From a virus, in IMG/VR virus record IMGVR_UViG_3300025645_000327, positions 1 through 29,421 of that record: 29,421 nucleotides of DNA; one strand, 5' to 3'. A program made the position numbers and the translations under genes. Below the pieces are notes generated by a model that searched no databases, had not been told where the DNA came from, and saw only the letters and a program-made list of their open reading frames with translations. Positions 1 through 5,320 of the stretch are shown here, in pieces (within the stretch, counting starts at the first letter, position 1; every line of letters begins with the position of its first letter).

Positions 1-4
1 TAAA

Positions 5-184
5 ATGACACAATATGAAGCAATAGGACTCTGTGAGGGTTTTATCGAATGCGATGACGAAAATAGAATAATTGAAGCTTGGCAATATCTAATCGATACT
101 GGCTTAGCTTGGTCTCTTCAAGGAAGCTTTGGCAGATTTGCAAGAGAATTAATTGATCAAGGAATTTGTTCTGAAACCAATTAA
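5..184 (+). CDS. small conserved phage protein, 59 aa
   Basis: Starts ATG at 5 and stops TAA at 182-184. The middle of the protein reads EAWQYLIDTGLAWSLQGSFG, which I recognise as the core of a small protein family common in environmental and marine phages; its function is unknown to me. It has no signal peptide and no membrane segment. The upstream region is outside the window, so the Shine-Dalgarno cannot be judged and a start further upstream cannot be excluded. It is the last gene before a strongly structured 197-nt gap. Confidence 0.75.
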   Translation: MTQYEAIGLCEGFIECDDENRIIEAWQYLIDTGLAWSLQGSFGRFARELIDQGICSETN

Positions 185-381
185 TCCACGAAACACGGTC
201 CACGATAAACGGTCCGTGTCTAGGCTCACGAGTTGAAAGAGCCTACTGACGAGCAACTCAAAACGGTGTGAGGACACCACCCTTAGAAAGAAAACGGTTT
301 GATCTTTGGATCGCAGTATCCTTTTTGATACTGAGTCAAACAATGTCTTTCAGTGTCCGACGTTTAACAAAGGAGAGCAAA
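185..381 (+). ncRNA. structured leader RNA with candidate H-type pseudoknot
   Basis: No gene is supported here, but several strong helices can be read by eye. ACACGG (193-198) pairs with CCGTGT (214-219). TAGGCTC (221-227) pairs with GAGCCTA (239-245), and within its loop GAGTTG (230-235) can pair with CAACTC (254-259), which makes an H-type pseudoknot. GGTGT (265-269) pairs with ACACC (274-278). GTTTGA (297-302) and TCAAAC (336-341) enclose a hairpin of CAGTATC (314-320), loop CTTTTT, GATACTG (327-333). The 382 gene follows with AGGAG at 371-375. It may be a 5' UTR regulator of the early operon or an independent small RNA; no promoter or terminator is clear. Confidence 0.5.
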
Positions 382-588
382 ATGACTAACAATATATTAC
401 AAGTACAAAATAAAGTCGTTTACGGAAAAGACCTCGTTTATCCTGTCTGTGACAAAGCAAAAAAGTTCGCTGATCTGTTATCTGTAAAAACATTTAATGA
501 TCATCACATTTGTAAAATCTTAGACTTAGGATTTAAATTTGAGTTAGTGATCGACTCAAAATTTCAAAGAGTATTAAATAGGGGGTAA
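382..588 (+). CDS. hypothetical early protein, 68 aa
   Basis: The ATG at 382 is chosen because AGGAG at 371-375 sits at normal spacing; the frame is open upstream to 268, but that stretch is the structured leader. The protein is small and mixed, with two His in TFNDHHICKILDLGFKFELV, and has no domain I recognise. It ends 2 nt before the next ATG and is the first gene after the structured leader, so it probably heads an early operon and could be regulated by that leader. Confidence 0.75.
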   Translation: MTNNILQVQNKVVYGKDLVYPVCDKAKKFADLLSVKTFNDHHICKILDLGFKFELVIDSKFQRVLNRG

Positions 589-590
589 CA

Positions 591-821
591 ATGGCAGATC
601 ATATAACCAATCTAACCGACATTTATAATCGTTGGTTAGACCAAGACGAAAATAAAAACGTTGATAAGGGTTCAGCAGATGATGTTTTATTATTTGATGA
701 GTCCTTGACGACAGACCAAAAAAACTTTTTAGAGCGTTTTTGTGATTTGTGGGAAACTGCACAAGATCACGAATACGAATTAAAACTTAACAGAGCATAT
801 AAAGAAGAAAGGAGGTTCTAA
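591..821 (+). CDS. hypothetical acidic early protein, 76 aa
   Basis: Starts ATG at 591 behind AGGGGG at 580-585, inside the end of the previous gene. The protein is acidic, with a run of D and E around residues 14-40, then a basic C-terminus (KEERRF). I recognise no domain. Its stop TAA overlaps the next ATG by one base (TAATG), so translation of the two genes is probably coupled. Small acidic early phage proteins can act as host-takeover or DNA-mimic factors, but nothing specific supports that here. Confidence 0.75.
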   Translation: MADHITNLTDIYNRWLDQDENKNVDKGSADDVLLFDESLTTDQKNFLERFCDLWETAQDHEYELKLNRAYKEERRF

Positions 822-1279
822 TGGAAATTAGAATTATCGACAAAAAGCAAAAGTTGTTACCTAATAAATTAGGTACACATTCTGGAAGCGTGACTAATTG
901 GTCGCGTTCTCGCTCATGGTTTAAGTATGACGCTTTAACCATAGGCAACGGAGCAACGATTTACAGTTGGTCCGATCGACATGGTGGGACTTTGGTCGAC
1001 ATCATCAAAAGGAATGGCAAACAGTTCATTGTTGTTCAAGAAGACCACGCTGAGCGCACGGACGATAACGGAATGTCCGAAAGCCAGACTTATAAATTCT
1101 CAGCTAATCCAGAGGGCACAAAACATTATGCTCAAGTATTGGATATTGAGACTGAGGACGGACAGAGAGGTTTTATTTTAGAGCCTCGCTATCTCAACCC
1201 TCACACTAACCGTTTTAGTAAAGACGGTCGTCGTATTACTCTGGGTCATCGATCCAAGTTTCACGATTATTCATTTTAA
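821..1279 (+). CDS. hypothetical early protein, 152 aa
   Basis: Starts ATG at 821 behind a strong AGGAGG at 811-816. The centre (about residues 45-115) alternates hydrophobic and charged residues in a beta-rich pattern (TIYSWSDRHGGTLVDIIKRN, then KQFIVVQEDH). The C-terminal 30 residues are rich in Arg, His and Tyr and may bind nucleic acid. I recognise no family. It is the last gene before a 578-nt non-coding region that begins with a long hairpin. Confidence 0.75.
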   Translation: MEIRIIDKKQKLLPNKLGTHSGSVTNWSRSRSWFKYDALTIGNGATIYSWSDRHGGTLVDIIKRNGKQFIVVQEDHAERTDDNGMSESQTYKFSANPEGTKHYAQVLDIETEDGQRGFILEPRYLNPHTNRFSKDGRRITLGHRSKFHDYSF

Positions 1280-1324
1280 TATACATTTTCTAAGACTCCG
1301 ATTTGGGGTCTTGGACAATGTATA
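1280..1324. other. long imperfect hairpin after early gene block
   Basis: TATACATT (1280-1287) pairs with AATGTATA (1317-1324). After a 4-nt internal loop on each side, AAGACTCC (1292-1299) pairs with GGGGTCTT (1305-1312) with one G-U. It starts directly after the stop codon at 1279. There is no T-run downstream, so it is not a standard intrinsic terminator. It could be a processing or stability element at the mRNA 3' end. Confidence 0.45.
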
Positions 1325-1505
1325 AACTAAGCACGATTGAGATTGAATTTGATCCCTCAATCAATAGACGTGTCTATGGTCCCTTTCGTTGTAGTCGATT
1401 TTTTGAGAGTTTTTTACGACTTTAAATAAAAACAAAATTCTCACTTTTTCTGGTTGAAAAAAAAATAAAACTAACAATAAAGAGTATAAGAGATTAAAAA
1501 AAAAC
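1325..1505. other. gene-free AT-rich stretch with further inverted repeats
   Basis: No supported gene; the minus-strand frame across it is a shadow lacking any ribosome binding site. Seen here: GATTGAG (1335-1341) with CTCAATC (1356-1362), ATAGAC (1364-1369) with GTCTAT (1372-1377), and AGTCG (1393-1397) with CGACT (1417-1421) enclosing T-runs. From about 1420 to 1505 it is almost pure A/T with long A-runs, as often found upstream of strong promoters (UP-element-like). Confidence 0.4.
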
Positions 1506-1535
1506 TTGAATTTTTTTACGATGTCTCGATATAGT
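1506..1535 (+). promoter_or_regulatory. candidate sigma70-type promoter
   Basis: TTGAAT (1506-1511), an 18-bp spacer, then TATAGT (1530-1535), preceded by A-tracts. Predicted initiation near 1542-1543 falls just before the 13-bp closing helix of the candidate RNA that starts at 1548. The -35 is only a partial match, so confidence is moderate. Confidence 0.35.
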
Positions 1536-1787
1536 AAATAAGAAATATAGAAGGACCTGAAACCAAACAAATTGCAATTTGTTTGGAGGCACTCTGACTG
1601 AATAACGATTTTAAAACAGAGTCGTAAGGTATAGGGCTCAAGAAGTATGGCCAAATGGCTGAGGTCTTGAGAAGAAAGTGCGAGTAAGGAGAGATAAACT
1701 ATCTGTTCCGTCCGAAAGTTGTGGGTAACAGTTCAAATCCCACGAGTACCCTCAGGTCCTTCTACGTTTCAAACAAAGGAGGCTATA

Positions 1788-1817
1788 ATGCTAATTATAG
1801 TTCTAGACCCATGGTAG
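1788..1817 (+). CDS. candidate 9-aa leader ORF
   Basis: ATG at 1788 follows a consensus AAAGGAGG (1775-1782) at good spacing and encodes MLIIVLDPW before a TAG at 1815-1817. The stop codon lies inside the 5' arm of the terminator hairpin at 1814-1835, and the start codon lies in an inverted repeat (CTATAAT 1783-1789 with ATTATAG 1794-1800). Such an arrangement suits an attenuator leader peptide for the operon starting at 1858. No run of one amino acid reveals a signal. Translation is not demonstrated. Confidence 0.35.
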   Translation: MLIIVLDPW

Positions 1818-1835
1818 CCCTTAGGGGCTACTTTT
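1814..1835 (+). terminator. intrinsic terminator-like hairpin
   Basis: GTAGCCC (1814-1820), loop TTAG, GGGCTAC (1825-1831), then TTTT. The stem is GC-rich for this genome. The T-run is short, so it may be a leaky terminator or attenuator between the candidate RNA and the gene at 1858. Confidence 0.6.
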
Positions 1836-1857
1836 CATTAAAATAAAAGGAGAGCAA

Positions 1858-2178
1858 ATGACTAAACAAGACATACATGAACTCGTATGGAATTATCTTT
1901 TTGATAAGGCATACGATGAAGACAAGCTATTTGAAGAGATTGAGTATCTTCTCAAATCTTTTGATCAATGGTGTGGTTATACTTCTCAAGAAATTTGGGA
2001 ATATTGGAATGATAATAAAAAAAGATATGAATTCGGAGACGAGTTTATTCCTTTTTTGATCAATCACATTACGCTTGATAATAGAACTTATGATGTTGAC
2101 GGTATTAAAATTACACCGACACTCAAAAAACAATTATTTGTTTTTAAAAATAAACTAGAAGAAAAGGAGAGCAAATGA
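1858..2178 (+). CDS. hypothetical early protein, 106 aa
   Basis: Starts ATG at 1858 behind AAGGAG, the same leader word (AAAAGGAGAGCAAATG) used again at 2175. The protein is acidic and aromatic-rich in its first 70 residues, including WNYLFDKAYDEDKLFEEIEY, and ends in a short charged tail. I recognise no domain. It overlaps the next gene by ATGA, so translation is likely coupled. It is the first gene after the terminator-like hairpin and may be controlled by read-through. Confidence 0.75.
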   Translation: MTKQDIHELVWNYLFDKAYDEDKLFEEIEYLLKSFDQWCGYTSQEIWEYWNDNKKRYEFGDEFIPFLINHITLDNRTYDVDGIKITPTLKKQLFVFKNKLEEKESK

Positions 2179-2363
2179 CTAAAGAAAAACAAGACCTACT
2201 TGTTAAACGCAATTCAGTCGACTCAAAAAGATTTCACCCTTACTGTGCTAGGGCTGAAACTTTTGCTTTATTAACAAGAAAACTAACCTTAAATGAAGAT
2301 GAATTAAATTGGATTGGACTTTTAGGTTATAATATTATAATAATAGATAAGGAGGCAAAATGA
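2175..2363 (+). CDS. hypothetical early protein, 62 aa
   Basis: The ATG overlaps the previous stop (ATGA), and AAAGGAGAGC immediately upstream lies within the previous coding sequence. The N-terminal third is basic (VKRNSVDSKRFHP); the C-terminal third is hydrophobic with four consecutive Ile (YNIIIIDKE). I recognise no family. The ATGA overlap with the next gene supports it as a real member of the early operon. Confidence 0.7.
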   Translation: MTKEKQDLLVKRNSVDSKRFHPYCARAETFALLTRKLTLNEDELNWIGLLGYNIIIIDKEAK

Positions 2364-2599
2364 CATCAGGCGTACAAGAAAAAAGAAGAATGATTGTCGG
2401 TCGTAATCTTAAATACAAGACCAACGATCCACGAGTCACGCTCCAAAGAATACGAGAGCAACAAGGATATTTACTTTTAGATTTCACTCATACAAAGTAT
2501 TTGGGTAAAGAAACGCTAAGAGTGAAGATAGACGGAATGGATAGACGTTTTTATGAACGATATCTATCAGAAAGAAAACTAAATCAGAAAGGAGAATAA
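2360..2599 (+). CDS. hypothetical basic early protein, 79 aa
   Basis: The ATG overlaps the previous stop (ATGA) and has AAGGAGG upstream at 2350-2356. The protein is strongly basic and Arg-rich throughout, with an N-terminal EKRRMIVGRNLKYK, so it may bind nucleic acid; no domain is recognised. Its coding region holds one copy of the GC-rich dispersed word (2423-2434). It ends directly against the next ATG. Confidence 0.7.
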   Translation: MTSGVQEKRRMIVGRNLKYKTNDPRVTLQRIREQQGYLLLDFTHTKYLGKETLRVKIDGMDRRFYERYLSERKLNQKGE

Positions 2600-2917
2600 A
2601 TGACGTGGACCATACATCAAGGCTATTTGGGAGACCCTAAAGGTCTTCCCATAGCTGACACATTAATCTTTGTAAAGCACAAAGAAAGAAGTTACGAGGC
2701 AATCGCTTTATATAGTGGAGAACATCGTAACGTTTATAAGAAAGATAAGGATAAGCTTTTCGATTATTTATCGAGTCCAAAATCTTGGAGTAAAAAACAA
2801 GTTGAAAATTTTCTAAGTCCTGACGATAATTTTATGGACAGAATTTTCAATAAAAGCACAAGAACTTTAGAGATTAAAAAGTTTCTAGAGTCACAATTAG
2901 AAAAGGAGAAAGAATGA
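2600..2917 (+). CDS. hypothetical early protein, 105 aa
   Basis: Starts ATG at 2600 with AAAGGAG at 2589-2595 at the end of the preceding gene. Residues 1-45 look beta-rich; residues 48-105 are Lys-rich and helical (KKDKDKLFDYLSSPKSWSKK). No domain is recognised. The ATGA overlap with the next gene shows operon membership. Confidence 0.7.
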   Translation: MTWTIHQGYLGDPKGLPIADTLIFVKHKERSYEAIALYSGEHRNVYKKDKDKLFDYLSSPKSWSKKQVENFLSPDDNFMDRIFNKSTRTLEIKKFLESQLEKEKE

Positions 2918-3129
2918 ACGATCAATTAAAAACAGTGGGCATGGTATCAGCTATGTTTGGTATTATGTCTGGAAACGACAAAGAAACTAAAGTTAAACAT
3001 CAAAAAAGATTTTTTGAAACAGTCAATGGAATAAGTTTTCCTGACGATTGGGATAGTTTACCTTTAGAAGAAAAAGAACGTAGGTTAGACGAGGTGCAAA
3101 AGTTAGCGCTAGAAAAGGAGAAAGAATGA
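2914..3129 (+). CDS. hypothetical early protein, 71 aa
   Basis: Starts ATG at 2914 (ATGA overlap) behind AAAGGAG. A short apolar, Gly/Met-rich segment at residues 8-20 (VGMVSAMFGIMSG) is followed by a charged helical region ending in EKEKE. The hydrophobic stretch is too short for a confident membrane helix. Function unknown. The two successive genes ending in EKE reflect their shared A-rich Shine-Dalgarno region (AAAAGGAGAAAGAATG), so these C-termini are probably shaped by the need for a ribosome binding site. Confidence 0.7.
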   Translation: MNDQLKTVGMVSAMFGIMSGNDKETKVKHQKRFFETVNGISFPDDWDSLPLEEKERRLDEVQKLALEKEKE

Positions 3130-3302
3130 AATATAAGTTTGATCATATAATCGATATACTTCTTCATAGAGACGGTTGGTTAAGAGTGCCATGGTGGATA
3201 CCACAAGACCAAGAAAGAGAACAAGAAAGGAGCAATAACTATGAAACACGAACACGCGTTCAACAATACAATCAATCACGGTCATATCGAAGGACCGTTT
3301 GA
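3126..3302 (+). CDS. hypothetical small basic protein, 58 aa, overlapping next gene
   Basis: The ATG at 3126 overlaps the previous stop (ATGA) and has the same strong AAAAGGAGAAAG leader as its neighbour, so initiation is very plausible. The frame ends TGA at 3300-3302, running 62 nt out of frame into the gene starting at 3241. The N-terminal half has KFDHIIDILLHRDGWLRVPW; the C-terminal half is Arg- and Gln-rich and is read from the overlapped region. I recognise no family. The long overlap is unusual even for a compact phage. Confidence 0.55.
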   Translation: MKYKFDHIIDILLHRDGWLRVPWWIPQDQEREQERSNNYETRTRVQQYNQSRSYRRTV

Positions 3303-3489
3303 TTTTCATCTAGTACAAGTAAACAAACAAGAGGTTTACGTTTACGATCACGGAAATTATTTGTTTAAAACAAAAATTCCTCGTGTTGATCCTAAATACG
3401 TCAATGATGTGAAAGAACTCAAAAACGCAAGAATAAAAGAGATCGTTCGCATAGCAAAAAACAAAGTTAGCGATGTCTATTTATATTAG
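3241..3489 (+). CDS. hypothetical early protein, 82 aa
   Basis: Starts ATG at 3241 behind AAAGGAG at 3227-3233, a somewhat long spacing. His-rich N-terminus (KHEHAFNNTINHGHIEG), a beta-rich centre with YVYDHGNYLFKTKIP, and a basic helical C-terminus. I recognise no domain; the His cluster could bind metal, which is only a guess. It overlaps the 58-aa gene upstream by 62 nt and the next gene by 17 nt. Confidence 0.65.
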   Translation: MKHEHAFNNTINHGHIEGPFDFHLVQVNKQEVYVYDHGNYLFKTKIPRVDPKYVNDVKELKNARIKEIVRIAKNKVSDVYLY

Positions 3490-3673
3490 AGGCTTTGTTG
3501 ATTATCCGTTGAGCCAATACTCTAATGAAGAGCTATTGGCTCGACTCAATAAAATAAAGAACATTATTAAAAATTCAGCACATTGTGATTTAGATGTAAA
3601 ATTAAAATTAATAATGGAACAAGAAATAAAAGAAAGGAAAGCATATGACTGTAAGAATAATAAGTTGGACTGA
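3473..3673 (+). CDS. hypothetical early protein, 66 aa
   Basis: The frame opens with ATG at 3473 inside the end of the previous gene; the Shine-Dalgarno is weak (AAAG at 3462-3465), so start and reality are less certain than for its neighbours. The protein is helical, with SNEELLARLNKIKNIIKNSA followed by a Lys/Glu-rich stretch. Its 3' end overlaps the HNH-like gene by 29 nt, and the AGAAAGGAAAG that serves that gene lies within it. Function unknown. Confidence 0.6.
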   Translation: MSIYIRGFVDYPLSQYSNEELLARLNKIKNIIKNSAHCDLDVKLKLIMEQEIKERKAYDCKNNKLD

Positions 3674-4220
3674 AGCTAAAAAACAAAAGCTTACAAGATA
3701 TTACAATGGATCACCTTGTAAGTGGGGACATATTGCTCAACGAGCCACGAGCAACCGTCAATGCACTCGGTGTAGACAAGACGCAGATAGTATTAGAAGA
3801 AAATCAAAAGAATGGAAAGAAAATATTTGGAATTTATTGGGAGTTAGATTAAGGAGCATGAGAAGGCAAGATAGAAAAAAATTTAACTTTAAAATACAAA
3901 TAACAAGAGAGGATTTATTAGAAATTTATAATCGAACATACGACAAGAAAAAAGATCAACACATTTGTGAGGTTATTGGAACTGTTTTAACAACAGTTTC
4001 TGGACCTACTGTTATTTCTTTTGATCGTATTGATAGTACAAAACCACATACAAAAGAAAATTTGATCTGTGTAAGTTGGGAAGCAAACTCAATTAAAATG
4101 GATCACGGATCAGATAAACTTTTTAAGGTGGCAGAATGGGTTAAAAAACAGGAGAAAAAATATGGCTTGCAAAGTAACCGAAGTATCAGCGATAGACCGA
4201 CACGCAAAAAGAAAACGTGA
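3645..4220 (+). CDS. HNH-like endonuclease with N-terminal zinc finger, 191 aa
   Basis: Starts ATG at 3645 behind AAGGAAAG. Residues 25-43 hold a probable zinc site (C25, H29, C40, C43; PCKWGH then RQCTRC) of the sort seen in phage homing-type nucleases. Residues 121-151 carry an HNH/His-Me-finger-like core: ISFDRID, then KENLICVSWEANSIK, matching the usual S-x-DRID...N...VS...N-x-K pattern, although the first catalytic His is not obvious. A basic middle (residues 50-80) probably contacts DNA. It is probably a free-standing homing or nicking endonuclease; no intron is evident next to it. The 65-aa gene overlaps its 3' end by 59 nt. Confidence 0.8.
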   Translation: MTVRIISWTEAKKQKLTRYYNGSPCKWGHIAQRATSNRQCTRCRQDADSIRRKSKEWKENIWNLLGVRLRSMRRQDRKKFNFKIQITREDLLEIYNRTYDKKKDQHICEVIGTVLTTVSGPTVISFDRIDSTKPHTKENLICVSWEANSIKMDHGSDKLFKVAEWVKKQEKKYGLQSNRSISDRPTRKKKT

Positions 4221-4359
4221 GATTTTATCATTGTTAGAAAAATATATCAAAGTACGAAATCAATCTAAACTTGATATAGTAAACAAGAAGTTTGAATATG
4301 AAATAGAGAAACTTCGAAACGAATTAACTAACATCAATAAGTTACTTGATGTCATCTAA
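4162..4359 (+). CDS. hypothetical coiled-coil early protein, 65 aa
   Basis: The ATG at 4162 has AGGAG at 4151-4155. After an N-terminal MACKVTEVSAIDRHAKRKR the rest is helical with heptad-like spacing of Leu, Ile and Val (residues 20-62), suggesting a short coiled coil and dimerisation. No family is recognised. It is the last gene before the terminator at 4364-4390 and overlaps the nuclease gene by 59 nt in another frame. Confidence 0.65.
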   Translation: MACKVTEVSAIDRHAKRKREILSLLEKYIKVRNQSKLDIVNKKFEYEIEKLRNELTNINKLLDVI

Positions 4360-4363
4360 TTCA

Positions 4364-4390
4364 TAATGAGGGGGAAACACCCCCTCATTA
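4364..4390 (+). terminator. strong hairpin, probable end of early operon
   Basis: TAATGAGGGGG (4364-4374), loop AAACA, CCCCCTCATTA (4380-4390): a perfect 11-bp stem just after the stop codon at 4357-4359. The T-run is poor (AATCATTTT follows), but the stem is by far the most stable nearby and sits at an operon boundary. Confidence 0.65.
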
Positions 4391-4457
4391 AATCATTTTA
4401 AATTAAGCTTAAATATTATATAAATAAATAATTCATTTTATGAAAGGAAGAATTAAT

Positions 4458-4622
4458 ATGACTAAAACAATAAAAAAAGAAGATCAAAAATGGGTGTCTC
4501 AAATAATCTCTAAAGATACACAAAAGCTATTAGAAAGAATTTGTAAAGATACAATGCGAACAAAACCCACTCAATTACATTTAATTGTCAAAGAATATTA
4601 CGAAAAATTAGAAAAAGTTTAG
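4458..4622 (+). CDS. probable ribbon-helix-helix DNA-binding protein, 54 aa
   Basis: The ATG at 4458 is preferred over the in-frame ATG at 4440 because AAAGGAAG (4442-4449) fits it. The length and pattern suit an Arc/CopG-like ribbon-helix-helix fold: a short strand (WVSQIISKDT), helix A (QKLLERICKDT), a turn with TKPT, then helix B (QLHLIVKEYYEKLEK). Such proteins dimerise and repress transcription, often their own. It follows the terminator at 4364-4390, so it has its own upstream AT-rich region. A perfect inverted repeat lies directly after its stop. The fold is inferred from pattern only. Confidence 0.6.
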   Translation: MTKTIKKEDQKWVSQIISKDTQKLLERICKDTMRTKPTQLHLIVKEYYEKLEKV

Positions 4623-4623
4623 T

Positions 4624-4643
4624 ATAATTTATGGATAAATTAT
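4624..4643. promoter_or_regulatory. perfect inverted repeat, candidate operator
   Basis: ATAATTTAT (4624-4632), central GG, ATAAATTAT (4635-4643). It begins 2 nt after the stop of the probable RHH gene and precedes the gene at 4658. A 20-bp A/T palindrome this exact next to an RHH gene suggests an operator; being all A/T it is a poor terminator despite the T-run at 4649-4654. Confidence 0.35.
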
Positions 4644-4657
4644 GATATTTTTTAAGA

Positions 4658-4864
4658 ATGTTGGAGATATTAAAAGATAATCCACACTTCTTTCAGAAGA
4701 CTGTCTATAAAGTCGAATACGTTGACGTACCTGACGAAGAGGAAAATATTGTTCAAAAGGTATTGGTAGAGTTTACTGACGGTTCAGAGAAGCTTTATGA
4801 TTTTAGTTTTTGGAAAAAAGTAGTTGAAAAAGGTAAAGAAATTTTAGAGAGAAGAAGAACTTAA
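4658..4864 (+). CDS. hypothetical acidic protein, 68 aa
   Basis: Starts ATG at 4658; no clear Shine-Dalgarno (TTTTTTAAGA upstream), so initiation may be weak. The protein has a beta-rich acidic middle (YKVEYVDVPDEEENIVQKVL, then EFTDGSEKLYDFSFW) and a basic helical tail. No domain is recognised. Its stop overlaps the stop of the minus-strand 41-aa gene by 4 nt, a tail-to-tail junction with no room for a terminator. Confidence 0.6.
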   Translation: MLEILKDNPHFFQKTVYKVEYVDVPDEEENIVQKVLVEFTDGSEKLYDFSFWKKVVEKGKEILERRRT

Positions 4865-4986
4865 ATAGTTCTTGCTCTCTCTTCTGTTTGACTGTCTTCT
4901 GGTTTATATTCCTTATATGCAGTCATTTGGGCTATTACATCCTGTAAGTAGGCTATAACTAGCTTGTTTTCTTGTTCTTCGGTCAT
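4861..4986 (-). CDS. hypothetical small protein, 41 aa
   Basis: ATG at 4986 (reverse strand) is preceded by AAAAGGAGATTTA, a strong Shine-Dalgarno at ideal spacing, and the frame runs to TAA at 4861-4863. The protein starts MTEEQENKLVIAYLQDVIAQ and is acidic and helical, with no domain recognised. Short length alone would argue against it, but the ribosome binding site is among the best in the window. It is a single-gene reverse-strand island between plus-strand genes. Confidence 0.6.
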   Translation of the reverse strand: MTEEQENKLVIAYLQDVIAQMTAYKEYKPEDSQTEERARTI

Positions 4987-5066
4987 TAAATCTCCTTTTT
5001 TTTAGCGTGAAAGATCATCATATCAAACTTGGTGTATAAAAAGCCACACATTTATTTTTGATTTTA

Positions 5067-5083
5067 TCAAATAAATGATTTGA
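5067..5083. promoter_or_regulatory. inverted repeat in strand-switch gap
   Basis: TCAAAT (5067-5072), five bases, ATTTGA (5078-5083), within the 118-nt gap between the divergent genes at 4986 and 5105. It could be a regulator site for either gene. In AT-rich DNA a repeat this short may be chance. Confidence 0.2.
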
Positions 5084-5104
5084 CTTTTATGATAGCATTG
5101 TTCC

Positions 5105-5320
5105 ATGCTTAAATTTTTCTTAATTGGTTGGGCCTGTGTCTACTCTAGCACTGAAACAAGTTGTGTTAGAATGGGCTCTGAGGTTATTCATCTTTCTTTA
5201 GAAAGTTGTCAACAACATTATAATCTTATTTTAGAAGAGCTATCAAAAGTCGAAGACGTAGAAATGAAATTAACTTGTGTTAGCTCAGGTGTTTTAGAAG
5301 ACTATCTTTTAAAGTTTTAA
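5105..5320 (+). CDS. small Cys-containing probable exported protein, 71 aa
   Basis: Starts ATG at 5105. The first 15 residues (MLKFFLIGWACVYSS) resemble a short signal or membrane segment, with a Cys at residue 11. Further Cys at 20, 35 and 58 could form disulfides outside the cytoplasm. Small proteins with this hydrophobic start and four spaced Cys occur in other marine phages, function unknown to me. There is no good Shine-Dalgarno, which lowers confidence. Its 3' end overlaps the minus-strand nuclease gene tail-to-tail by 12 nt. Confidence 0.55.
   Translation: MLKFFLIGWACVYSSTETSCVRMGSEVIHLSLESCQQHYNLILEELSKVEDVEMKLTCVSSGVLEDYLLKF

Larger units (their letters stand above)
1543..1836 (+). 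ncRNA. candidate structured noncoding RNA with tRNA-like segments
   Basis: A perfect 13-bp helix (1548-1560 with 1752-1764) closes a 191-nt domain. Inside are CCAAACAAA (1563-1571) with TTTGTTTGG (1578-1586); ACTCTG (1591-1596) with CAGAGT (1617-1622); GGTA (1628-1631) with TACC (1747-1750); CTCAAGA (1637-1643) with TCTTGAG (1665-1671) around a GGCCAAATGGCTGAGG loop that resembles a tRNA-Ser/Leu D-arm; AGATA/TATCT (1692-1696, 1700-1704); and GTGGG (1721-1725) with CCCAC (1739-1743), whose loop ends in TTCAAAT as in a tRNA T-loop but carries six extra bases, TAACAG before TTCAAAT. No anticodon arm is recognisable, so this is not a normal tRNA. A promoter-like sequence precedes it and a terminator hairpin ends at 1835. 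I do not recognise the RNA class. Confidence 0.55.

Noticed and set aside
268-381. N-terminal extension of the gene at 382
   Set aside because: The frame is open from 268, but the segment is part of the structured leader and only the ATG at 382 has a Shine-Dalgarno.
1361-1654. 97-codon minus-strand frame
   Set aside because: Runs through A-rich intergenic DNA and the candidate RNA, is Phe/Lys/Leu biased and has no ribosome binding site.
1628-1750. A normal tRNA gene (Ser or Leu type)
   Set aside because: D-arm- and T-loop-like pieces are present, but the T-loop has six extra bases, the acceptor pairs over only four bases, and no anticodon stem-loop is recognisable. Kept as part of a structured RNA instead.
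1543-1836. Group I intron
   Set aside because: I could not find the conserved core sequences (P, Q, R, S) and it does not interrupt a gene; the HNH-like nuclease is 1.8 kb away.
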